Assembly: GCF_001613045.1 (NCBI RefSeq)
Contig: NZ_BDBP01000001.1
Location: 124,001 to 188,000, forward strand
Direction of reading: 5' to 3'
Origin: Nocardia lijiangensis NBRC 108240
GTDB taxonomy: Bacteria > Actinomycetota > Actinomycetes > Mycobacteriales > Mycobacteriaceae
Length of the DNA stretch: 64,000 nucleotides
Under the pieces are notes generated by a model that saw nothing but the letters and a program-made list of their open reading frames with translations, ran no database searches and was not told the origin of the DNA. Shown one piece after another: positions 29,532 through 40,120 of this stretch. Numbering within the stretch: position 1 is the first letter of the stretch; the number at the start of each line of letters is the position of its first letter. The position numbers and the translations under genes are program-made.

Positions 29532-29657
29532 GACATCCTCCGGAGACGTCGGGGTGCGGCTCTGTTCCGTCACTGATACCCAAATACCCACCGCCCACAC
29601 CTGCGCGCCGGGCTGGATGCCGTCCGATCGGCGGTTCCGGTCCTTCCGCGGAGCGGC

Positions 29658-30434
29658 TCACCAGGATTCGGGCGGCACCGCGATCACCGTCAGCGAACCC
29701 GGAGCAATCTCGGTGAAACCGGCGTCGCGCACGGCCACCGCGCCGCCCGCCGCCACCTGGTCGGTCCAAGTCTGCCACTGCGCCGGGTCGGCTTCGCGTA
29801 CCGCGCAATGAAATTCGCGCTGCGCCCACCGGTAGGCGTCCTCGGGACGCAACGCGGCGGCGAGCAGCATGCTGGCATGGCCGACCTGCGCAGCGCTCTT
29901 GCCCAGGGTCATGCCCAGCTTCGAATTCACCCACAGCACAGGCAGAGTCGGGTCCGGCGGGCCGGGATCGTCGTGTTCGAGATCGGTGCCGCCGATCTGG
30001 AGCTTCTTGATCCGCGGGTCCACCTCGCCGACCGCGCTCGGCACGAAGGCTCGCGCCTGCGCGCCGCCGATCTCCACGGTGACACCGTCGACTTCGCCCG
30101 CCGCCAGCCACTGCGCGCCGCGGGCGCGCCGCGCCACCTTGCGGATGCGGGAGCGCTTCCACGCGAGATACCGCTGCGCCCACGGTCCGTCCGGGCCGAC
30201 CCGCTCGTCCAGGCACAGCGCGACCGCCGACGCCGCCGCGGCGGCGAGCAACGCGCTGCGCGGCGGCGGATCCGCCTTCGGCAGGTGCAGCACCATCTGC
30301 ATGGCCTGTACCTGGTCGGGGTCGTCGGGATCGCCCGCGCCACCGTAGCCGAGCGCGAGTTCCGCGTGCCGGATGCGGAATCCCTCCTCCCCCGTGGACA
30401 ATTCGTCCACGGTGCCGCTGTCCGGGCTGCTCAT
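29658..30434 (-). CDS. Pth2-type peptidyl-tRNA hydrolase-like protein with N-terminal extension
   Basis: A 258-residue protein. The C-terminal 120 residues carry the PTH2 pattern: VNSKLGMTLGKSAAQVGHAS near residue 168, then a Trp-rich stretch, and DAGFTEIAPGSLTVIAVPPE at the end. PTH2 enzymes release peptides from stalled peptidyl-tRNA. The N-terminal 130 residues are extra compared with archaeal Pth2 and are rich in Ala and Arg. It begins immediately after the stop of the chagasin-like lipoprotein gene, so they are co-translated. The extension's role is unknown. Confidence 0.7.
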   Translation of the reverse strand: MSSPDSGTVDELSTGEEGFRIRHAELALGYGGAGDPDDPDQVQAMQMVLHLPKADPPPRSALLAAAAASAVALCLDERVGPDGPWAQRYLAWKRSRIRKVARRARGAQWLAAGEVDGVTVEIGGAQARAFVPSAVGEVDPRIKKLQIGGTDLEHDDPGPPDPTLPVLWVNSKLGMTLGKSAAQVGHASMLLAAALRPEDAYRWAQREFHCAVREADPAQWQTWTDQVAAGGAVAVRDAGFTEIAPGSLTVIAVPPESW

Positions 30435-30896
30435 TCACTCCACCTCGACCCTCAACCTGAATTTCTGCGCGGGCTCGACACCGTGCTCCCACGGGCGCGC
30501 GTACTCCAGTGCAAGCTCGGTGACGCCCGCGGCATTCCCGACGAAAGTCCACACCGCGCTGCCGCCGGAGCCGGGTGCGATCGGCCGGTCGGGATCCGGG
30601 CGGAAATCCGGCTCGCCCTCGGGCCGCAGCACGTTCTGGTCCAAGGCAGCGAGCCGCCAGCCGTACCCGGTCGACGGGTTGGCGGCCAGCGTCACGATCA
30701 ACTGCTGCCCGGTGCGTAGCGAGCGGTTCTGCCCGTTGTCCGCCTCGGTCACGTCCACGGCATCTCCCGAAGGTTCGACATTCCCGGTCGGCTCGGCGTT
30801 CGTGGACGTGGCGGGCGGGTGTCCCTCGTGACCGTCGTCGGTCCCGCACGCGGCGACCATGACTCCGAGCAGCAACACAACCAGGGACTTCCGCAC
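30435..30896 (-). CDS. Chagasin-like (I42) protease-inhibitor lipoprotein
   Basis: A 153-residue lipoprotein. VRKSLVVLLLGVMVAACG is a signal peptide with lipobox, the acylated cysteine at about 17. The mature part shows all three chagasin loops in order: NPSTGYGW, GSGGSAVW and ARPWEHG. Chagasin-family proteins inhibit papain-like cysteine proteases. I chose the GTG at 30896 because GGAGG lies five bases upstream; an ATG nine codons earlier would weaken the signal. A spacer rich in Thr, Asn and Glu follows the cysteine. Confidence 0.8.
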   Translation of the reverse strand: MRKSLVVLLLGVMVAACGTDDGHEGHPPATSTNAEPTGNVEPSGDAVDVTEADNGQNRSLRTGQQLIVTLAANPSTGYGWRLAALDQNVLRPEGEPDFRPDPDRPIAPGSGGSAVWTFVGNAAGVTELALEYARPWEHGVEPAQKFRLRVEVE

Positions 30897-30990
30897 CGGA
30901 TCCTCCGATCGCCGAATGAACACTCTCCGCGCTCAGCCTAATCGGCGCCGCCGAATGCAGTCCGCGCCCGGCCGGAGCGACACTGCTACC

Positions 30991-31006
30991 GCGAAAAACG
31001 TTGCGC
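30991..31006 (+). repeat. 16-base intergenic repeat GCGAAAAACGTTGCGC
   Basis: Identical to 46047-46062. On the minus strand it lies just after serB and reads GCGCAACGTTTTTCGC, so the T5 tract could help termination; a related AAACGTTGC forms the stem at 42201. Confidence 0.6.
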
Positions 31007-31014
31007 CGCGCGGA

Positions 31015-32274
<1,260 letters not shown>

Positions 32275-32294
32275 TTACTTCCTCATCAAACGAG

Positions 32295-32324
32295 TGTGCA
32301 CCCGCTGAGACCAACGGGTGCACA
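32295..32324 (-). terminator. Terminator after ctaD
   Basis: Ten-bp arms TGTGCACCCG/CGGGTGCACA with a ten-base loop, 17 bases past the ctaD stop; in the ctaD direction the right arm runs into ACTCGTTT. Confidence 0.7.
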
Positions 32325-32340
32325 TTCGTCGTGTTGCATG

Positions 32341-34083
32341 CTAGTGCTTTGCCAGCTCGCCCTCGTGGACGGCGGTGGCGTGCTTGCCGGAGCCCCAGCC
32401 CACGTGCGCCTCGGCGCGCATGCGCTCCACCATGTGCGGGTAGTGCAGCTCGAACGCGGGACGCTCGGAACGGATGCGCGGCAGCTCGTAGAAGTTGTGC
32501 CGTGGCGGCGGGCAGGTGGTGGCCCACTCCAGCGAGTTGCCGTAGCCCCACGGGTCGTCCACCGTCACGACCTCGCCGTAGCGGTAGCTCTTGAAGACGT
32601 TCCAGAGGAACGGCAGCATCGAGGCGCCGAGGACGAACGCGCCGATCGTGGAGATGGTGTTCAGCGCGGTGAAGCCGTCCGAGGGCAGGTAGTCGGCGTA
32701 CCGGCGCGGCATGCCCTCGTTACCCAGCCAGTGCTGCACGAGGAACGTGGTGTGGAAGCCGACGAAGGTGGCCCAGAAGTGCCACTTGGCCAGGCGCTCG
32801 TCGACCATGCGGCCGGTCATCTTCGGGAACCAGAAGTAGATGCCCGCGAAGGTGGCGAACACGATGGTGCCGAAGAGCACGTAGTGGAAGTGCGCGACCA
32901 CGAAGTAGGTGTCGGACACGTGGAAGTCCATCGGCGGCGAGGCCAGGATGACACCCGACAGACCACCGAAGAGGAAGGTCACGAGGAAGCCGATCGACCA
33001 CAGCATCGGCGACTCGAAGGTCAGCTGACCGCGCCACATCGTGCCGATCCAGTTGAAGAACTTCACGCCGGTGGGCACCGCGATGAGGAAGGTCATGAAC
33101 GAGAAGTACGGCAGCAGCACGGCGCCGGTCGCGTACATGTGGTGCGCCCACACCGCGATGGACAGCGCGGCAATGCCGAGGGTCGCGTACACCAGGGTGG
33201 TGTAACCGAAGATCGGCTTGCGGCTGAACACCGGGAAGATCTCCGAGACGATGCCGAAGAACGGCAGCGCGATGATGTAGACCTCGGGGTGACCGAAGAA
33301 CCAGAACAGGTGCTGGTAGAGCAGGATGCCGCCGGTGGCCGGGTCGTAGATGTGCCCGCCGAGGTGGCGGTCGTAGGCCAGGCCGAACAGCGCCGCGGTG
33401 AGCAGCGGGAAGGCGAGCAGGACCAGGACGCTGGTGACGGCGATGTTCCAGGTGAAGATCGGCATCCGGAACATGGTCATGCCGGGCGCGCGGAGGCAGA
33501 CCACGGTGGTCAGCATGTTCACGCCACCGAGGATGGTGCCGAGACCCGAGACGGCGAGGCCGAGGATCCACAGGTCGGTGCCGACGCCGGGCGAGTGCAG
33601 GATGTCGGTCAGCGGGACGTAGGCGGTCCAGCCGAAGTCGGCCGCGCCGCCCGGGGTGATGAAGCCCGCGGTCGCCATCGAGCCGCCGAACAGGTACAGC
33701 CAGTAGCTGAAGGCGTTCAGGCGCGGGAAGGCGACGTCAGGGGCGCCGATCTGCAGCGGCAGGACGATGTTGGCGAAGCCGAACACGATCGCGGTCGCGT
33801 AGAACAGCAGCATGATCGTGCCGTGCATGGTGAACAGCTGGTTGAACTGTTCCGGGGAGAGGAACTGCAGGCCGGGGCGCGCCAGCTCGGCACGCATCAG
33901 CAGCGCCATCAGACCGCCGACCATGAAGAAGCTGATCGCCGTCACCAGGTACATGGTGCCGAGCACCTTGGGGTCCGTGGTGGTGACCATCTTGTAGAGG
34001 AAAGAACCCTTGGGTCCGGTCCGAGCCGGATACGGTCGAGTCGCTTCCAACTGAGGGACTGGTCTGGGCTCTACCGCAGTCAC
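32341..34083 (-). CDS. ctaD: Cytochrome c oxidase subunit I
   Basis: The catalytic subunit of the aa3-type terminal oxidase of the cytochrome bcc-aa3 branch; 12 transmembrane helices, 580 residues. [18 protein letters not shown] holds the CuB histidine cross-linked to tyrosine, WAHHMYATG the other two CuB ligands, and [10 protein letters not shown] the heme ligands. I place the start at the GTG at 34083, five bases after GGAGG. The polar C-terminal tail is that of actinobacterial CtaD. Other subunits are encoded elsewhere, as in M. tuberculosis. Confidence 0.97.
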   Translation of the reverse strand: MTAVEPRPVPQLEATRPYPARTGPKGSFLYKMVTTTDPKVLGTMYLVTAISFFMVGGLMALLMRAELARPGLQFLSPEQFNQLFTMHGTIMLLFYATAIVFGFANIVLPLQIGAPDVAFPRLNAFSYWLYLFGGSMATAGFITPGGAADFGWTAYVPLTDILHSPGVGTDLWILGLAVSGLGTILGGVNMLTTVVCLRAPGMTMFRMPIFTWNIAVTSVLVLLAFPLLTAALFGLAYDRHLGGHIYDPATGGILLYQHLFWFFGHPEVYIIALPFFGIVSEIFPVFSRKPIFGYTTLVYATLGIAALSIAVWAHHMYATGAVLLPYFSFMTFLIAVPTGVKFFNWIGTMWRGQLTFESPMLWSIGFLVTFLFGGLSGVILASPPMDFHVSDTYFVVAHFHYVLFGTIVFATFAGIYFWFPKMTGRMVDERLAKWHFWATFVGFHTTFLVQHWLGNEGMPRRYADYLPSDGFTALNTISTIGAFVLGASMLPFLWNVFKSYRYGEVVTVDDPWGYGNSLEWATTCPPPRHNFYELPRIRSERPAFELHYPHMVERMRAEAHVGWGSGKHATAVHEGELAKH

Positions 34084-34356
34084 TGATCCTCCTGAAGATG
34101 CCTTTAGGTCGCTCCGCGAGCTCCGCTGCTCGCCTTCATCCCGTTCCCGAGACAGCGGACAGTTCGCTTGCGCTCCTGAGATCGTAAACGGTGCCGTCAC
34201 GGCGGACAGCACGGGTCCTACTCTGCGTCGTATTTCGTTGGTCACCGGTCATCCGGCGTCCATCTCCCGATATCCCGTGTGGCACGCCGATGAGTTCCCG
34301 GCGCGGCGGGCGTCTTTATCCATGACAACCGTTCGTCACCTGCGAGGAGACCGCTC

Positions 34357-35154
34357 ATGACCACCCCGAAGCCGGGCGACCCCGTCTGGGTCGACCTCTA
34401 CACCGCCGATCCCGAACGCAGCATCGCCTTCTACGGCGAGCTGTTCGGCTGGACCGTCGACCGCGCAGGCGCGGAATTCGGCGGCTACCTCACCTTCCGT
34501 AAGGACGGCAAGGCCGTCGCGGGCGGGATGGGCCGGATGGACGACGGCGACACCGGACCGGATCGGTGGACCGTCTACCTGTCCGCACCGGACGCCAGGA
34601 CCACCGCAGCGGCCGCGACCGCGCACGGCGGGTCCGTGCTCGCGGAGCCGATGGACGTGGGCGATCTGGGCGTGATGGCGGTGCTCGCCGATCCGGGCGG
34701 CGCGGCCTTCGGAATCTGGCAGGCGGGCACGTTCGGCGGACTCGAGACCGAGGCCATCGTCGAGGGCGGCCAGTGGCGCAATCACGCGGGCGCGCCGTCC
34801 TGGTTCGAGCTGCACACCAGAACTTATGAGGCGTCTCTTGCGTTCTATCGCGACGTGCTCGGCTGGTCCGACACCTTCGAGATGCCCGGCGCACCGGACT
34901 TCCGCTACACCACCATCCACGCGACCAGCCCGATGCTCGGCGGTGTGATGGACGCCTCGGACTTCCTGCCCGCGGGCGCGCCTGCGGGCTGGAGCGTGTA
35001 CTTCGGCGCCGACGACGTGGACAAGGCGGTCGCACAAGCGGTCGCACTCGGCGGCAAGATCGTGTCGGAGGCCCAGGACACCCCGTACGGACGGATGGCC
35101 ACCGTCGCCGATCCGACCGGCGCGATCTTCCATCTCGGCGGCGACGTCGCCTGA
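34357..35154 (+). CDS. VOC-family protein with two glyoxalase-like domains
   Basis: A 265-residue protein of two VOC modules (about 8-122 and 136-262): VWVDLYTADPERSIAFYGEL and WFELHTRTYEASLAFYRDVL begin them, FGIWQAG and IFHLGG end them. Usual metal positions are only partly kept, as in many hydroxylase-like VOC proteins. Substrate unknown. GAGGAG lies eight bases before the ATG. It is not part of the mycobacterial order of this region. The 273 bp upstream, shared with ctaD, show no distinctive motif. Confidence 0.85.
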   Translation: MTTPKPGDPVWVDLYTADPERSIAFYGELFGWTVDRAGAEFGGYLTFRKDGKAVAGGMGRMDDGDTGPDRWTVYLSAPDARTTAAAATAHGGSVLAEPMDVGDLGVMAVLADPGGAAFGIWQAGTFGGLETEAIVEGGQWRNHAGAPSWFELHTRTYEASLAFYRDVLGWSDTFEMPGAPDFRYTTIHATSPMLGGVMDASDFLPAGAPAGWSVYFGADDVDKAVAQAVALGGKIVSEAQDTPYGRMATVADPTGAIFHLGGDVA

Positions 35155-35233
35155 GGTAGCGAGTTCGTTCACCGACGCGCGGGCCGCCACCCGCGCCTCG
35201 GTGGCGGCGCCGGACGCCTGTACCCTCTCCGGC

Positions 35234-36322
35234 ATGCCGGTGAGCGCCCTCGATCGCACCCGAAATCGCGTTGTCGCCACCCGTTACGGCGCTGTCGTCA
35301 TCCGTAACGGCACAGTCGCCGTCGCGGCCGTCTGCGCCGCCCTGCTGGTCGGCTGCGGTAGCCAGACCGACGACGCGAGTTCGATCATCCGCACCACCAC
35401 CAACATCGCCGGCGCGGGCGTCATCGGCCTGGAGCGCGACACGACGCGGGCCTGCGCCCTGCCCAGCGCACCCGATCAGCCCTCGGGAACGCACAGCGTC
35501 ACCCACGCCGCCGGAGTCTCCGAGGTGCCCGCCGATCCGCAGCGCATCGTCGTGCTGAGCACCTCCGCGCTCGACGCCACCTGTGCGCTCGGCCTGTGGG
35601 AGCGCGTCGTCGGCGCGGTGACCGTGGACGGCGAGCGTCCGCAGCCCGACTTCCTCGGCACCGGCGTGCTGAAGATCCCGAGCGTCGGCACCGCCGCGGC
35701 GCCCGACCTCGCCAAGATCGCGGAACTGCGCCCCGACGTCATCATCGGCGAACAACCCTCGGGCGCGGCCACTTTCGACGCGCTGAAGGCCATCGCGCCG
35801 ACCGTGCTCGTCGGCGCGCCCAGCGGCTGGCAGGCCGAGTTCAGTGCCTTCGCCGCGGGTCTCGACCGGCGCGGCGCGGCGACCACGGCGCTGGCGAACT
35901 ACCGCGCCGAGGCCGCGGGCACCGGGGCCGTGATCGCCGCCAATCAGAGTCAGGCGTCGGTCGTTCGCTTCACCGGCGACGCCGTCCAGGTCCAGGGCTC
36001 CGACAGCTTCGCGGGCCAGGTCCTGGCCGATGCGGGCGTCCAGCGGCCCACCGCTCAGCGCAGCGCCTCCTTCGACGTCGCCCCTGAGGATTTCGACACC
36101 CGAGCCGAAGGGGACATCATCTATGTCGTCCTGGCCGGTGCATCCGGGAAGGAGCAGGGCGAGCAGGTGATGCGCGGCGACGAGTGGAAGGAGCTCAGCG
36201 CCGCGAGCGACCACCGCGTCTTCGCCGTCGAGGACAGCGTCTGGCACGGAGACGGACTCACCGCCGCCCGCGCACTGCTCATCGATCTGCAGAAGACGCT
36301 CAACGGGTACGTCACCGACTGA
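35234..36322 (+). CDS. fecB: FecB-like Fe3+-siderophore-binding lipoprotein
   Basis: A 362-residue periplasmic-binding protein of the siderophore/cobalamin type, corresponding to Rv3044. A long leader ends in LLVGCG, the lipobox. Mature segments include VSEVPADPQRIVVLSTSALD, LRPDVIIGEQPSGAATFDAL and VEDSVWHGDGLTAARALLID, the standard order of the bilobal fold joined by a helix. It would capture an iron complex for an ABC importer that is not encoded here. The ATG at 35234 gives a leader of about 40 residues; an earlier ATG at 35201 is less likely. Confidence 0.88.
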   Translation: MPVSALDRTRNRVVATRYGAVVIRNGTVAVAAVCAALLVGCGSQTDDASSIIRTTTNIAGAGVIGLERDTTRACALPSAPDQPSGTHSVTHAAGVSEVPADPQRIVVLSTSALDATCALGLWERVVGAVTVDGERPQPDFLGTGVLKIPSVGTAAAPDLAKIAELRPDVIIGEQPSGAATFDALKAIAPTVLVGAPSGWQAEFSAFAAGLDRRGAATTALANYRAEAAGTGAVIAANQSQASVVRFTGDAVQVQGSDSFAGQVLADAGVQRPTAQRSASFDVAPEDFDTRAEGDIIYVVLAGASGKEQGEQVMRGDEWKELSAASDHRVFAVEDSVWHGDGLTAARALLIDLQKTLNGYVTD

Positions 36323-36563
36323 GGACACGGCCAACCCTCGGGTCCGCCTGCCACAACACCTTCGGCGGCCCCTGACCGTTCGCACTGGGCATTCGTCCAC
36401 CTCTTGCGCGCGAATCCCCAAGTCCACGACACGAATTCGGTTCACACGCGACACGCTGGCGATGACCGGGCGTGCCGCTTTTCCCGATGGCATAAGCCAG
36501 CCGTCCGCGACTAATCTCCGAACACGTTTTCGAGCAACAACTACGCGGGAGGAGTAGTCGACG

Positions 36564-36881
36564 ATGAGCGAATGCGGAGGATCTCTGGACCGGCGCATCA
36601 CCCGAATGGAGGACTGGATCGAGGTCAGGAGGCAGCTCGAACTCGAGTCGTGGAGCCGATTGCTCCAGCGACTCGAGATAGCAGTCGAGCACGCCGACTC
36701 CCGGATGGTGCTGGTACAGGAGAGTCAAGAGGGGGCCGACAAGAACGTCGCGGCGCTGACGGAGAGCCACGGTCAGGTGATTCGGCGACTCGACACGGTC
36801 GAATCCACCCTCACCACACTGAGTTCCGAGGTCGGCAGGCTGGTCCACCTGCTCACCCAGAAGGAACACGATCGGGCATGA
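36564..36881 (+). CDS. Small coiled-coil protein, first of a pair
   Basis: A 105-residue soluble protein with helix-forming, heptad-like sequence (ADKNVAALTESHGQVIRRLD and ESTLTTLSSEVGRLVHLL). No signal peptide, membrane span or known domain. GGAGGAG stands nine bases before the ATG. Its stop overlaps the start of the next coiled-coil gene (ATGA), so the two are coupled and probably form a complex. I do not recognise the family. Confidence 0.75.
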   Translation: MSECGGSLDRRITRMEDWIEVRRQLELESWSRLLQRLEIAVEHADSRMVLVQESQEGADKNVAALTESHGQVIRRLDTVESTLTTLSSEVGRLVHLLTQKEHDRA

Positions 36882-37408
36882 CGTACGGGAACAACGTCGA
36901 AGGCCGGCTGGTCGCGCTCGAACGCTGGCAGAGCGTTCAGATCATCCGCGATACTGTCATGGTGACCGAGTTCAACTCGAAGTTGGCAACGATCAATACG
37001 AACGTCCTCGCCGCGCACAGGGCGGTGACCAATCTTCGCGGTGACATCGGCGACGTCGAGAAGCGTTCGGTGATCTCTCGGCTCATCTCGGCGGACGTCG
37101 AGATGAAGAGCTTCCGTCGCGAGATGTCGGAGGAGATCGGCTCGCTGAAGTCGGATGTCAGCGAGCTCAAGGGGAGAGTCGGCACGCTGGAGGCCGACGT
37201 CGCCACACTCAAGACGGACGTCGCGATACTCAAGACCGATATGGCGGTGGTGAAGGCCAAGGTCAGCGCGCTCGAGACCGACGTGCGGATCCTCAAAGCC
37301 GATGTCGCCGAGCTGAAATCCGACGTCGCCGAGCTCAAGACCGAGGTTGCCACCTTGAACGTCGGTGTCGGCCAGATTCTGCAGTTACTGCGGGAGGGCA
37401 GGCGGTAG
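36878..37408 (+). CDS. Heptad-repeat coiled-coil protein, second of a pair
   Basis: A 176-residue protein. From about residue 90 to 168 it has eleven unbroken seven-residue units of the type KTDVAIL, KADVAEL, KSDVAEL, KTEVATL, with hydrophobic residues at a and d and Lys/Asp salt-bridge positions, so a continuous parallel coiled coil about 12 nm long is expected. The N-terminal part is mixed helical. No signal or membrane span. Tandem DNA similarity among the units suggests recent expansion. Function unknown; similar rods act as spacers, multimerisation domains or phage tail fibres. Confidence 0.75.
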   Translation: MTYGNNVEGRLVALERWQSVQIIRDTVMVTEFNSKLATINTNVLAAHRAVTNLRGDIGDVEKRSVISRLISADVEMKSFRREMSEEIGSLKSDVSELKGRVGTLEADVATLKTDVAILKTDMAVVKAKVSALETDVRILKADVAELKSDVAELKTEVATLNVGVGQILQLLREGRR

Positions 37409-37479
37409 ATCCGTCGAAAGAGCGACCCCGCCGTCGCGAAATTCGCGGCGGCGGGCTTGGGCGGAGCAGTTCGCATCCG

Positions 37480-37617
37480 TCAGCCGAACTGCGCGAGAAC
37501 CGCCGCGACAACCTCCTCGACAACCTGCTGGTCGTCGCCGATCACGGTCACCGTCGGTATCCCCGACACGGGCTCCCGCCGGACGGAGCGCTCACGCAGA
37601 GCCGGGAAATCCGCTGC
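37480..37617 (-). pseudogene. C-terminal remnant of a DPCA-family lipoprotein
   Basis: The open stretch ends IPTVTVIGDDQQVVEEVVA then AVLAQFG and stop, closely following the C-terminal pattern of the three lipoproteins at 40121-43385 (for example LPVVNVFGRDAAVVEEVLRR). It begins right after an in-frame TGA with no start codon context and no upstream homology, so it looks like a left-over tail. Confidence 0.4.
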
Positions 37618-37701
37618 TCACAGCGGACTCCCAGCGATGTCCCAGGGCTGTCCGAGCACCGCCCCATACCTTCGCTGTCGACGAACGAGCAGAGGAGAAG
37701 C

Positions 37702-38613
37702 GTGGTGGATAGGAATGGTGAGGTGCACGAGCACGATCTCGGTCTGGCGCACGACCTGCGGGTCATGTCGCGGCAACGGGCGCTGACCTTTCTCGGGATC
37801 GCGGGGGCGGCGACGGCCGCGAGTGCCTGCGCGACGGCGGCGCAGACCGGCACATCGAGCACAACGAGTACGACGAGCGCGGCCGCCAGCACCACTGGCG
37901 CGGTGGGCGCGGCGCCGCAGGAGACGGCAGGCCCGTACCCGGGCGACGGCTCGAACGGACCCAACGTCCTCATCGAGTCCGGCGTGGTCCGCTCCGACGT
38001 CACCACCAGCTTCGGCTCGTATTCCGGTGTCGCGGAGGGTGTTCCGATGACGCTGAAGCTCTCGCTGCAAGATCTCACGAAGAACGGCGCCGCGGGCTCC
38101 GGCATGGCCGTCTACGTCTGGCACTGCGATCGGTCCGGCGCGTACTCGCTCTACAGCCCGGGCGTCACCGACCAGAATTATCTGCGCGGCGTTCAGGTCG
38201 CCGACTCGACCGGAACGGTGACCTTCACCTCGATCTTCCCGGCCTGCTACTCGGGCCGCTGGCCGCACATCCACTTCGAGGTCTACGACTCGCTGGAGAC
38301 CGCGGTCGCGGGCAGCAACGCCCGCCTCACCTCGCAGATCGCCCTCCCCCAGGACGCGTGCGAGGCCGTCTTCGCGCACGACTCCGGCTACGCCCAGAGC
38401 ATCGGCAACATGTCCGGCGTCTCGCTCGCCTCGGACAACGTGTTCGGCGACGGCTGGGATGCCGAGTTGGCCACCGTCACCGGAACACCCGCCTCCGGCC
38501 TCACGGTCGCACTCACCATCGGCGTCGCCGCGAAATCCGAGAACGCTTCCCCCGGAGGCGGTTTCGGCCCGCCGCCCGGTGGCCGACCCGGCGGTCCGCC
38601 GCCCGGCCGCTGA
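37702..38613 (+). CDS. Exported intradiol ring-cleavage dioxygenase-like lipoprotein
   Basis: A 303-residue protein. RQRALTFLGIAGAATAASAC is a signal peptide with lipobox-like ASAC, followed by a Thr/Ser-rich linker. The core resembles protocatechuate 3,4-dioxygenase: QETAGPYPGDG (usual TxGPY), VYVWHCDRSGAYSLY with the first iron tyrosine, and PACYSGRWPHIHFEVY with the second tyrosine and two histidines, so all four Fe(III) ligands are present. The C-terminus is a Gly/Pro-rich tail (GGGFGPPPGGRPGGPPPGR). GTG start follows AGGAGAAGC. An outside location for such an enzyme is unusual; substrate unknown. Confidence 0.82.
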   Translation: MVDRNGEVHEHDLGLAHDLRVMSRQRALTFLGIAGAATAASACATAAQTGTSSTTSTTSAAASTTGAVGAAPQETAGPYPGDGSNGPNVLIESGVVRSDVTTSFGSYSGVAEGVPMTLKLSLQDLTKNGAAGSGMAVYVWHCDRSGAYSLYSPGVTDQNYLRGVQVADSTGTVTFTSIFPACYSGRWPHIHFEVYDSLETAVAGSNARLTSQIALPQDACEAVFAHDSGYAQSIGNMSGVSLASDNVFGDGWDAELATVTGTPASGLTVALTIGVAAKSENASPGGGFGPPPGGRPGGPPPGR

Positions 38614-38660
38614 GCCGCGAGCTCGGAAACCAGCTGAGCCGCGCGAACCTGGAAACGACG

Positions 38661-38686
38661 CGGGGCCCCGCATCGGCGGGGCCCCG
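38661..38686. terminator. Bidirectional terminator between dioxygenase and nrdF
   Basis: Ten-bp arms CGGGGCCCCG on each side of CATCGG between two convergent genes. Very stable stem, no U run. Confidence 0.65.
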
Positions 38687-38702
38687 GGTCACGCGTGGAC
38701 GC

Positions 38703-39698
<996 letters not shown>

Positions 39699-39719
39699 TC
39701 ACGGAGTTCCTACTACCGA

Positions 39720-39767
39720 ACACTACTCCTAGTGGCTCAGAACTCCATGCAGCACAACACCTTGTGT
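39720..39767 (-). promoter_or_regulatory. Paired NrdR boxes upstream of nrdF
   Basis: Box 1, 39720-39735, reads ACACTACTCCTAGTGG; box 2, 39752-39767, reads GCACAACACCTTGTGT. They start 32 bp apart, three helical turns, as expected for cooperative NrdR binding. Compared with the ACACTATATATAGTGT-type consensus from memory, box 1 is strong and box 2 weaker. They lie 55-102 bases upstream of the nrdF ATG, covering the promoter. Confidence 0.7.
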
Positions 39768-40120
39768 CACTGCGGCGCACGTCACGGACGATCGTTCGCC
39801 GTGGGACCACCGCGTGCGGCACCTATTGTGCGGCACAGCCTCGCGCGCGACCGCACGGGTACCGGACCAGCGCCGATCGATCGCCAGCAGTTAGCCATCG
39901 CCAGCAGTTAGCGGGCGGCGCCGCCCGCGGGAGGGACAGTGGTCGGCTCGTCGGCGACCGTTTGCCGGCCCGCACGCCGCCGACCGACATGGACCGCCCC
40001 ACCGATCCGTCCGCGGTGCAGAACGCATCGAGGCCGTTTGCGGCGAGCGCGGCGAGCGGGCAGACTCCTGCACCGACCGGCACGTCGCATTCGGCGCGCC
40101 GACGGAGGGGGTTCGCTGTT
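39768..40120. other. 353-bp gap upstream of the first DPCA lipoprotein gene
   Basis: No convincing gene. It holds a short tandem repeat (39880-39912) and leads up to GGAGGGG at 40104-40110. The long open frames on both strands lack conserved features. Confidence 0.5.
39880..39912 (+). repeat. Tandem 16-base repeat, two copies
   Basis: ATCGCCAGCAGTTAGC occurs at 39880-39895 and 39897-39912, one base apart. Too short for a phase-variable tract; may be a slippage scar or protein-binding pair. Confidence 0.7.

Noticed and set aside
36878..37408. Tandem DNA repeat rather than a gene
   Set aside because: The 21-base periodicity comes from heptads in a single open frame with a coupled start; it is coding.
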